Assembly: GCA_029204225.1 (NCBI GenBank)
Contig: CM055100.1
Location: 129,001 to 193,000, forward strand
DNA: 64,000 nucleotides
DNA from: Diphasiastrum complanatum
Taxonomy: Eukaryota > Streptophyta > Lycopodiopsida > Lycopodiales > Lycopodiaceae
Reading direction: 5' to 3'
Under the pieces are notes generated by a model. The model ran no database searches. It was not told where the DNA came from and saw only the letters and a program-made list of their open reading frames with translations. Shown piece after piece: positions 1 to 9,960 of this stretch. A program made the translations under genes and the position numbers. Numbering within the stretch: the first letter of the stretch is position 1; each line of letters begins with the position of its first letter.

Positions 1-2552
1 GCGGATTTTTTGCTTTTGTAGATTGGATCTTCTGTAGATCAAAACACTATATAGGTTAATATACTTGATCAATTCCAGAAATGATCTAACTTATAGACAA
101 TTTACAGAAATATACGCAAGTGTCTAACAGGCAGAAACCACAACGCACCGCAAACACCACCACAAGCTACGACCGAAGCACTGTAGGAAACCGCCAAGGC
201 ACCACCCAAAGACACCATGCGGCTATGCTCATGAAGTAAACACACCGCCAAGGCACCGCAAGGGGTCCTGCTTACAATTAGCATGCGAAGTGGACAACAC
301 CGCCAAGGCTTCATCGAGGCACCACCAACGAAGGGAAACGAACCGCAAAGGCACTGAAAAAGAGTAGCCTGCGGTCAGCAGGCTGTGACTGCGACTTATG
401 AAGGAGAAGGACTGCAAAGGCACCGCAATAGCCTAGCTTGCGGTCAACATGCGGTTGCGATAGCACCATATTCTCATGCTCGTAGCACGTGCAAAGGAGA
501 TCCTTTGCTGTACTTGTTTACGTCTTCACGCTCCGCTAATAACTGATCTAGGATCTGGTTGAGATTTTGGATGTGAAATAGCACTCTTTGAGAAATATTC
601 TCTCTTAGAGGATAACCAAGTTACAAAATTCTCGGTTATGAAAGTGTTGTGTACAGATCAGGAGTTATCTGTAGAGATATGCTATGTAGTGAATCTTTGT
701 GGGATCATCTAAACCTTTTGTACAAACTTTCAATCCTTTGGATCTACAAAGTATTCTATGAACTAAGTTTATTTGCATGCATAAACTAGTTTTTTGTACA
801 TAGGCATATTGATGAGAATTATGTTTGAAACAATTTCTCGCTGGGTTATAGTAATTTCTCATTGAAAATTGCTTAGTAACCTATAGTTGATTTAGAATCA
901 GATTTAATGTGGTGTTTTGGTACCACACTGAGACATTTAAACATTTTCTAAATCCGATACAGCTAACCGAGTCAGAAGCGTTACTTCTGAGTTAGTTGTT
1001 GTAAATCAACAATAGAAATCTTACTTATGGATATTATTGTTGAAATGTATTGCTTATAAGTCACAACATTTATGAGTCGTTTAGATTCATTTACTGATGG
1101 GTGTGCATAGAATACATGAAAACTTTTTGGGTCTTATCTTTTCCCGTTCGCAAATGATGGAATGCTACCCCGGAAGACTCAGGAGAGTTGGATAGTTGTT
1201 TGCCAAAAGTTAGAACTTCTCGTAATGAGGTTCCGGTAAATCTTAAATTATTCTAGATTAGAACTAAAGAGGAAAATCTAGACGTATTCTAGATTAAGAC
1301 CCTAACTTTGGAATGACACTTTGTGCCATGTCTAAAGTAAGGGCGTTTTTTAGATTACAATCCTTATATTGGCACCATGTGTGAGCTGTAAAAGTCTGGA
1401 AATTTCCGGATGGAAAGGACTTTCAAGAACAACTCATGTGTCTTTTAAGAATTGTAATGCATTCTCATGATGTACTCTTATGATTTGGTATGGTTTTGGG
1501 AATTTGGAGGGTTGGGATTGTTGAATCTTAACTCAGATTCTAGGATATACCTAATCCATAAGAAAAGATTGTGATTGGTAGATTACCTTAGATGAATTAA
1601 TGAGATAGTGGAATTTTGGTAATGACTGGCCACCTTACCAAATCGACTATATTTATTTGGGTAAAGACCATGTAATTATTTGAGTATCTGTTTTGGCTTT
1701 ACGGATTACCAAAGTGGCATTATGAACATTTGTGATTCGAAGTTCGCTGGTCACTTTTGGTCGGCTGTATTTGCTAAACTAGAGATGACTCTGAACTTAA
1801 AGTTCTTCTAATCATTGGTAGTTACCTTCTTTTATTGAGTATAGGACAAGAATCTGATGAATTATGATGAGATTTATCAAGGAGAAACATCGATCAAAGA
1901 TTCAAAGAGGAATCTGTTATATCGATGATGGACCTGTTTTATGAATCGAAAACGATAGGATATTTAGATATCAGAAATCCTTTATTTATAGAATAGGCAA
2001 TCCTGTAAACCATACCATCAGTATGATGGCTTTACTGATTCACATACTCCTGCAAACACTGTTAGTTTGCCAAAAAATCCAGCATAAACCTGTGAATCAC
2101 CAAGAAAACGCCATGCAGATCCTGCAAGAAACCACCAACACTCACAACCAGTGATTAATCTTTTTTGTGCTTCTTTTTCTACTTTTCCTCTGATTCAAGC
2201 CAAAATGGCTCATTAAAAAGCAAAAGACAGCCAACAAAACCACCTAAATCACTGTGTAATGAACAAAAAGCCGTAAAAACCAGCATTCACTCCTATTGAT
2301 CCAAACTGAAATTCACTTCCTAAATACCAGTTTGAAGTGCTTGAAAAACCGAATTGATTGTATATACCACACAATCGATTATACTTCAAAAAAGAAATTT
2401 ACAAGAAGAGGAATTTGAATTTTTACCACTTGTTGCTACTCCACTGATTTCTCAAAACAATGTCGAGATTCTATATCACAAAACGGAAAACTCCAACACA
2501 ATTCGAGATTTCCTTTTGAACACTAATCAATGGCAAAATAGTGCTTAGAATT
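1..2552. other. Unclassified AT-rich DNA, no gene seen
   Basis: No reading frame here looks like a known protein; the open frames are short and of biased composition. Between about 139 and 430 the motif CCGCCAAGGCACC recurs imperfectly (near 190, 246, 300, 345 and 415), so this part is a degenerate short repeat. The rest is AT-rich and could be old transposon or intergenic DNA. Confidence 0.5.
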
Positions 2553-2565
2553 GGCTCTGATACCA
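2553..2565 (-). other. Possible copia primer-binding site
   Basis: Read on the minus strand this is TGGTATCAGAGCC, the standard copia primer-binding site complementary to initiator tRNA-Met. No clear TG-ended LTR follows it on the right and no gag is visible on its left, so it may be an orphan remnant or chance. Confidence 0.35.
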
Positions 2566-3781
<1,216 letters not shown>

Positions 3782-4437
3782 TTGGAGCAAGTTCAACAGG
3801 GTGTTCATAGAAATGTAGTTGATTCAGCCACCATTGCGAGTATTGATGATGACACTCCTCTTGGAGTAGATGTTGATTTGCCTGTGAGAGGGTTAGAGTT
3901 TGAGGAGGATGTTACACCGAGCAGTTTGGGAGTAGGGTCGATCACACAGGTCTGCTCACCTATGAGAGGAGTAGAGTCAAGAGAGGCAGTTTTGTTGACA
4001 TCTTTAGGTGCAGATTCAACTTTTGTAGAGGTGGTTACGCCCGAGGAGGTGCGTAACAACACCCGTCGTATAGGACACCTGAGGCCGAGTCTAGATCAAC
4101 TAGGACTAAAAGGTTGAGGCATAGATATTATGTGAAGAGGAGGTTTTTAGGTAGGGGTGGTCCACCAGCACGTTGTGTTACATCCGAGGAGGTGCATAAT
4201 CACCCGTCATATAGGACTCTAGAGGCAGAGTCTAGATCAGCTAAAGCTAGACGACAGGGGCATAGATTTCAAGCGAAGAGGAGAGCTCTAGATAGGGTTG
4301 GTAGGTTATTTGAGGTGGGCAGATCACCCTCGACTCCATCCCATCATGATTTGGGACGGATGGAGTTTGCATGGGTAGTCACAGAGCTGTCACCATTCGA
4401 TAGTTTTACTGTTATCATTTACATGTTCGTGTAAAGC
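3782..4437 (+). pseudogene. Arg-rich degenerate ORFs upstream of Helitron Rep
   Basis: Two overlapping frames (3782-4117 and 4114-4434) carry an internal duplication about 143 bp apart: the segment starting near 4042 (CGAGGAGGTGCGTAAC) returns near 4185. In protein terms the repeat is rich in Arg, Ser and Lys and contains EAESRS-like and KRR-like stretches. I do not recognise the product. Its position directly before a Helitron Rep fragment suggests it is the basic N-terminal part of the same decayed element, but this is inference. Confidence 0.35.
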
Positions 4438-4439
4438 AG

Positions 4440-5400
4440 GTTTCACCGATCTATCTGGGTGGAAGGCTGCTACAAGAGTATGCGTGTGACATGATGGCAA
4501 AGATGGTGCAAAATAACATGAATCACTACTACAATAATCAGCATAGTTTTCGTAGAGAAATTCGTAGTGGTATTGTTGATGTCGTGGGAGCTCATTCCTC
4601 TAGCGACATAGGAACGTGTTTAGTGCTTCCATCTTCATACATCGGTTCACCGCATCATATGCATCAACAATACGAATGAAGATGCTATGGCCGTCGTTAG
4701 GGAGTTGGGTTCTCCCGATTTTTTACGACGAACCCAAATTGGTTGGAGGTGAGGAGAGAGTTGTGATTCCAACAAAAAGCTGCAGATAGGCCTGATTTGG
4801 TATCGAGGGTTTTTAGCATGAAGCTTCAGCATTTGATCGACCTACTGAAGAACGATGGTATTTTTGGGCGCATTATAGGGAGGCTGCATGTCGTGGAATT
4901 CTTGAAGAGAGGATTTCCTCACGCCCACCTTTTGATTATATTGGAGGAGCAGAGCAAACCCATCATGGTTGGAGATTACGATCGTATTGTGTGTGTAGAG
5001 ATTCCTGTGAAGGAGGAAGATTCGGAATTGTATGAGATAGTGAGAACATGTATGATGCACGACCCATGCGGAACAGCTTAACCCTTCAAAGGTTGAAGTT
5101 GACATTGAGATATTGAACGTGGATCAACGAAAGATTTTCGACCGTGTAGTACATGAGCATGTTGTTTGGAGAGTGGGTGGAGTGTTTTTTGTAGATGGTC
5201 CGGGTGGTACAGGCAAGACGCACCTTTATAGTGTCATATTGTCGTACGTGTGTACACAAGGGTGGATAGCATTGGTAGTTGCATCGAGTGGGATTGCTGC
5301 ATTGTTGATGAAAGGTGTAGAGTAGACAACACCAGTCCGATTGAGTTTGTAGCAATGCTTAGTCCCAGTGCACAACCAACATTGAGTTGACCAATATTTG
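4440..5400 (+). pseudogene. Helitron Rep/helicase remnant
   Basis: Three consecutive pieces match a plant Helitron transposase. Frame 4440-4679 has the N-terminal block (GGRLLQEY, then LPSSYIGSPHHMHQQYE). Frame 4797-5081 holds the Rep part, including EFLKRGFPHAHLLIIL with the HUH-type His-Ala-His, then DYDRIVC and CMMHDPCG. Frame 5113-5325 is the start of the PIF1-type helicase, with LNVDQRKIFDRVV, the Walker A GPGGTGKT and ASSGIAALL. In full-length elements several hundred residues lie between CMMHGPCG and the helicase; here fewer than 30 codons do, so a large internal deletion occurred. Frameshifts and stops separate the pieces, and the helicase breaks off after about 70 residues. Rolling-circle function is lost. 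The element ends (5' TC, 3' hairpin and CTRR) were not located. Confidence 0.85.
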
Positions 5401-5850
5401 AGTAAAATAAGATGTTGCTTCCCTCGATTCGTAGAAGTAATTTTGAATAATTGTAGTTTTGTGTGTGAATCAAAGAAAGCGTCGTTTGGAGACCCATGGT
5501 TTTCATATTCTTGCTCCGTTTTTTTCACAAGCATTTCAAGATTTTGTTGCTTGGATTGTACTTCGTCAAATCAAGCTTTCAAAGTTGTTGTTTCTATTAA
5601 TTTCTTCATAGCTTAGCTCCTCGAGGCATGCCAGCTTTTGAGCATGGCATTTCGGCTAAGTTAATGGGGCTCTTATGTATGGTGCATTTAAATGGCCAGA
5701 TTTCAATGAGTAGGATGCACCTATTTATCAACTGTGGTGTTTATCATGTGTCCGAGAACTATGATTTCACTTGAGCTGATATGCTAATATCAAAGGAAAG
5801 AACGTCTCTTACTCTCTTTGGGTACAATCTCCTCATAGTAGAGATGTCAA
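5401..5850. other. No gene seen
   Basis: Contains only a Cys/Phe-rich open frame (5398-5616) without recognisable motifs. May be the decayed continuation of the Helitron or intergenic DNA. Confidence 0.3.
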
Positions 5851-5854
5851 CTCA

Positions 5855-5950
5855 ACAGGGTTGGCTTAGTTGGTTAGCTTGGCATCCAAAGTTTCTTTGG
5901 TCCCAGGTTCGAGCCTCCTCTTGGAAACCAAGAAGCATAGTAGAGATGTC
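5855..5950 (+). mobile_element. tRNA-derived SINE-like sequence
   Basis: An A-box-like TGGCTTAGTTGG (5862-5873) and a B-box GGTTCGAGCC (5906-5915) stand 44 bp apart, the spacing of an internal RNA polymerase III promoter. The region does not fold into a clean tRNA and lacks a convincing anticodon arm, so a tRNA-derived SINE head is more likely than a tRNA gene. No poly(A) tail or target duplication was located. Confidence 0.5.
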
Positions 5951-6215
5951 ATGGAAAATAGTCCATGCTATGCATGATGAGGTTGATGGTCTTAAACTTT
6001 ACTGTTGGTCCCTGTAGAGTTTAAGATTGCACTTATTTTTGCCAATACCTTTTTTTGACATGTAATAAAAAAAATGCGAGGAAAGACGTGGGGCTATATA
6101 TGGGGGGGGGGATGACAAAAAGAGATGAGGGGGAGTGGAAAGAAGGGATGATAATAAATGTGAGTGGGTTTCAAAGTGGTGGTGGGAAAAGGGAGAAGGG
6201 TGTAGGAGTTAGAGC

Positions 6216-6217
<2 letters not shown>

Positions 6218-6275
<58 letters not shown>
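6218..6275. repeat. (AG)n microsatellite
   Basis: About 29 uninterrupted AG dinucleotides. It sits in purine-rich DNA just before the first GACTCGAA array. Confidence 0.97.
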
Positions 6276-6278
<3 letters not shown>

Positions 6279-6318
6279 CTAGAGGGGAAGAAGAGGTAGA
6301 ATCATGGGTGGAATTTAT

Positions 6319-6820
6319 GGAGACTCGAAATTCTTTTAGACTCGAAATTTTTGGAGACTCAAAATTTTGTGAGACTCGAAATTTTTTTAGACTCGAATTT
6401 TTTGACTCGAATTTTGGGAGACTTGAATTTTTTGAGACTCAAATTTGGGGAGACTCGAATTTGTAGACTCAAAATTTTGGAGACTCAAAATTTCTGGAGA
6501 CTTGAATTTGAGAGATTCGAATGTGGGAGACTCGAATTTCTGGAGACTCGAATTTTTTGACACTCGACTTTTTGGAGATCCAAAATTTTGGAGACTTGAA
6601 ATTTTGGACTCCAATTTTTTGAGACTCCAAATTTTGGAGACTTGAAATTTGGAGAATCAAAATTTTGGGAGACTCAAATTTTTTTGACTCAAATTTTGGG
6701 AGACATTTTTTGTGACTCGAATTTTGGGAGACTCGAAATTTTGGAGACTTGAATTTTTTGAGACTCGATTTTTTGGAAACTTGAAATTTTGGAGACTCGA
6801 ATTTTTGGAGGCTCGCATAC
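6319..6820. repeat. GACTCGAA(A)TTTT minisatellite, array 1
   Basis: Roughly thirty imperfect copies of a 15-19 bp unit of the form GAGACTCGAATTTTTTGG. Units vary in length of the T run and by C/T changes (CTCGAA, CTTGAA, CTCAAA). Repetitive Asp/Ser/Asn/Phe-rich or Glu/Ser/Lys/Phe-rich frames on both strands are just readings of the repeat and are not genes. Confidence 0.9.
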
Positions 6821-6835
6821 GAGATTTGTGAGATT

Positions 6836-7170
6836 GGCCATTATCCAAATCATCGGCCGCCACCTAAATCAGCCGTCAACGACATACTGAAGTTCCAAAT
6901 CATCGGCCGTCACCTAGATCAACCGCCATTGCTCGTCAACGACTGATAATAAAAAATAGATGTACTTTGGCTCGTTGGCTTTGGCGATGTTAGAAAATGG
7001 GCAATGGAAGCTGCAGGAAGAAAATAATGACCATCGGCCATAATCCAAATTGTCGATCGCCCATCATCGACTGTCCATCGCATGAGAGAGGTGTCATGGC
7101 AAGCATAAACCAAGGAGTTTGGCTATTTGATTCACAAACAGCCATAGTATCTCTACTAAAAGATAATGAC
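6836..7170. repeat. Spacer with repeated CATCGGCCGCCA motif
   Basis: CCAAATCATCGGCCGCC occurs at 6845 and, with one change, at 6895, each followed by a CGTCAACGAC-like phrase. A further diverged copy (CATCGGCCATAATCC) lies near 7030. The same motif returns at 8878 beyond the second array. No coding pattern. Confidence 0.7.
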
Positions 7171-7197
7171 ACACACACACACACGACACACACAACA
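7171..7197. repeat. (CA)n microsatellite
   Basis: Two short CA runs separated by GACA, immediately before the inverted GGCCAAATTTG repeat. Confidence 0.85.
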
Positions 7198-7199
7198 AT

Positions 7200-7330
7200 T
7201 CGACCAAATTTGGCCAAGTCGACCAAATTTGACCAAGTTCGACCAATTTAACCAATTTGGCCAAATTGACTTGGCCAAATTTGAAAAAATCGATCAAAGT
7301 CGGCCAAGTCGACCAATTTGATCAAATTTC
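7200..7330. repeat. GACCAAATTTGGCC repeat with inverted copy
   Basis: Several copies of GACCAAATTTGRCCAAGTC. The 16-mer CAAATTTGGCCAAGTC (7205-7220) has a perfect inverted partner at 7268-7283, leaving a 47-bp loop, so a single strand could form a 16-bp hairpin. Confidence 0.8.
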
Positions 7331-7369
7331 ACGAGAGTCGAAAAATCTCTTTTTTACAAGGATGACATT

Positions 7370-7490
7370 GGATCAGATTTTTACCATTGTGTCAGATTTT
7401 TACCATTGGGTCGGATTTCTACCATTGGGTCGGATTCCTACCATTGGGTTGGATTTTTTTCATTTGGGTCGAATTTTTACCATTGACTCG
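7370..7490. repeat. ATTTTTACCATTGGGTCGG tandem repeat
   Basis: About six consecutive units of roughly 18-20 bp reading GGGTCGGATTTTTACCATT. It grades into the second GACTCGAA array on its right. Confidence 0.85.
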
Positions 7491-8850
7491 AATTTTTGGA
7501 ACGACTCGAATTTTTCCAAAGACCCGATTTTTTCCAAAAAAGACTCGAATTTTTCTTAAGACTCGAATTTGTGGAACGACTTGTTTTTTATGAAAAGACT
7601 TGAATTTTTTAATGACTCAAATTTTCTGAACGACTCAAAATTTTCCAATGATTCGAATTTTTTCAATGACTTGAATTCTTTGAATGACTCGAATTTTTGG
7701 AAAGACACGAATTTTTCAATGGCTCGAATGTTTCAAACGACTCAAATTTTGGAATGACTCAAATTTTTTTAGAGACTCGAAATTTTCAAATGGATCGAAT
7801 TTTTCCAAAATATCAAATTTTTTCAATGACTCAAATTTTTCTAATGACTTGAACTTTTCTTAAGACTCGAATTTTTTTATGGAAAGATTCGGATTTTTAA
7901 ACGACTCGAATTTTCTGAACGACTCAAAATTTTCCAATGACTCGGATTTTTGAACGACTCGAATTTTTTCAATGACTCGAACTTTTCGAACGACTCAATT
8001 TTTTGGAAAGACTCGAATCTTTTCAATGACTCAAATTTTTTGAGCAACCCGAATTTTTTGAAAGAGTCAATTTTGTCCAAAAAGACTCAAATTTTTGAAA
8101 GACTCGAATTTTGGAAACGACTCAATTTTTTATGGAAAGACTCAATTTTTTGAGCGACTTGAAATTTTCCAGAGTCTCGAATTTTTCCAAAAAGACTCGA
8201 AATTTCGAAAGACTCGAATTTTTTTTAAGACTCGAATTTATGGAACGACTCTGTTTTTTATGGAAAGACTCGAATTTTTGAATGACTCAAATTTTCTGAA
8301 CGATTCGAAATTTTCCAATGACTCGAATTTTTCGAATGACTCGACTTTTTGGAAAGACTCGAATTGTTCGAACGACTCGAATGTTTGGAATGACTCAAAT
8401 TTTTCCAATGGATCGAAATTTTCCAAAATATCGAAATTTTCCAATGACTCGAACTTTTCTTAAGATTCGATTTTTTCCAAAATATTGATTTTTTCTTAAG
8501 ACTCGAATTTTTTCAAAGACTCAAATTTTTTGAATGTCTCCAATTTTTTCAAAGACTTGAATTCTTTCAATGACTTGTTTTTTTTTTCCAAAGGATCGAA
8601 TTTTTTCAAATACTCGAATTTTTTCAAAGACTCGAATTTTTTCAAAGGATCGAACTGTCAACTCAAATTTTTTCAAAGGATCAAAGGACTCTTTGTACTA
8701 CTCTCAAGTCAAATTTTTCAAAGACTCGAATTTTTTCGAAGACTCGATTTTTTTTTCCAAAGGCTCGAATTTTTTCGAAGATTAGAATTTTTCCGAAACC
8801 TTTCATATTTCTTCGAAGGCTCGAATTTTTCCAAAGACTCGAATGTTAGA
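7486..8850. repeat. GACTCGAATTTTT minisatellite, array 2
   Basis: Several dozen (about 75 by length) imperfect units of about 17 bp, typically GACTCGAATTTTTCCAAA or CGACTCGAATTTTTGAA. The 3' part of each unit differs from array 1 (CCAAA, GAACG or CAATG in place of GGA). Long open frames on both strands are translations of the repeat. Confidence 0.92.
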
Positions 8851-8877
8851 TATTCGAGATGCGAGATCAGTCATCAG

Positions 8878-8951
8878 CCAAATCATCGGCCGCCATTGCC
8901 CGTCAACGACGGGCACTCACAACTAGTATATATATGTGTGTGTGTGTGTGT
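8878..8951. repeat. Right-edge CATCGGCCGCCA motif and (TG)n
   Basis: CCAAATCATCGGCCGCC recurs at 8878-8894 followed by CGTCAACGAC, matching the copies at 6845 and 6895. A short TATATA(TG)n tract ends the repeat field at about 8951. Confidence 0.75.
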
Positions 8952-9586
8952 GCACATTGCAAACATTTCAATGTATTATAAAATATGGACATAAGCATCC
9001 AATGTATCCAAGTCAACGAAAGGTTGTTATGGTTACAAACATATGATTCAAGCAAGGTGGGATTGTGCAAATTTGAGCAGAACTTTAGGGCTTGTCCCTA
9101 GCATAATAGGTCAAGTAGTAACGTGGAGTGGGCTGGGCCCAAAGCTCAATTACCCTTCTGCACACGTCCAAGGCCGAAGGGTGAGGTGACGCGGTCACGT
9201 GGACCTGCTGGGACAAGGCAGCATAGAGATACGGAGGAAGGGAGGGAGCACCCTCGTCTCTTATTGGGATGGATACGATGACGCCCGCCCCAATGCATTA
9301 CAGCCGCGTGTCCCCACCTTGCCCCCACCATCTGCCAGCCACCTACACACCTTTGTGCAAAGCTCAATATATTACAGAAATTGCGCAATGCTCCACAACG
9401 CTCGGGGGCACGCCGGTCACGCACGGTGCTCGGGGAAAATTCGTGCTCCAGCTGCCCGACACCACGTTTGCCCGGCGCCACTTGCGCCTGCCCAGCGCCA
9501 CCCACGCTGCCTGGCGCCAAGCCGGGGTTCCCGGAACCGCGGGAGCATGTGAAGAAATTTTTTTTTAGCGCCCGGGCAACCCTATC
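8952..9586. other. GC-rich upstream region of SE, no gene seen
   Basis: From about 9130 to 9570 the DNA is clearly GC-rich compared with its surroundings. Open frames up to 188 codons exist on both strands but overlap each other and show no known motif, so I read them as a by-product of GC content in a promoter-proximal region. Confidence 0.45.
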
Positions 9587-9680
9587 CACGTGTCGCATAG
9601 GCAGGGGAGCGGGCGTTACTCCCCCATTCCTCCCCCTCCCGTGCCAATAAAAGCGACTTCGCTCTGCGAACCCTAACATG
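9587..9680 (+). promoter_or_regulatory. Putative SE core promoter: G-box and telo-box
   Basis: CACGTG (9587-9592, within CCACGTGTC) is a G-box/ABRE-type core. CCAATAAAAG at 9644-9653 is a TATA-poor AT element, and AACCCTAAC (9669-9677) is a telo-box, common near start sites of broadly expressed plant genes. It is followed by a TTC-rich leader. The exact start of transcription cannot be read from the sequence. Confidence 0.45.
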
Positions 9681-9960
9681 TTTCTTCTTCTTCTTACTTC
9701 TTCGTCTTTCATCCTTCGTCTTTTGTTTCCTTTTGCTCATATTTTTCTCTCAATGGCGAGCGAAGCTTACAAACTGTGAACATGAGTAGTTTGTTATCTT
9801 TGTGATGTACAACACAACTTACTTGTCATTCATTCATTTCAGTATGCAGGCGGTGGGTGGTGCTTTCTTAGTTTAAACCTAACCTCTAGGGGGCTGTAAG
9901 TTATAAGTTAGAGCTGTCGGTTGAGTGAGTGCGCAAGGCAAGTTTTTGAGTAGATTCAGA
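9681..9960 (+). promoter_or_regulatory. SE 5' leader with short upstream ORFs
   Basis: Pyrimidine-rich leader ahead of the SE start. Two short upstream ORFs are present: 9753-9779 (eight codons before the stop) and 9782-9805 (seven codons), the latter overlapping a further ATG at 9805. A possible 3' splice site (TTCATTTCAG, ending at 9842) could mean part of the leader is removed as a 5'-UTR intron, which would decide whether the upstream ORFs are in the mRNA. Confidence 0.4.

Noticed and set aside
5862-5930. Functional tRNA gene
   Set aside because: A and B boxes are present, but acceptor, anticodon and T stems do not pair convincingly.
7486-8994. Long open frames rich in Asp-Ser-Asn-Phe on + and Glu-Ser-Phe-Lys on -
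   Set aside because: They are translations of the GACTCGAATTTT minisatellite in several frames at once and have no start context or conserved motif.
9146-9712. 188-codon minus-strand ORF upstream of SE
   Set aside because: GC-rich DNA gives long open frames on both strands here; it overlaps promoter elements and shows no known domain.
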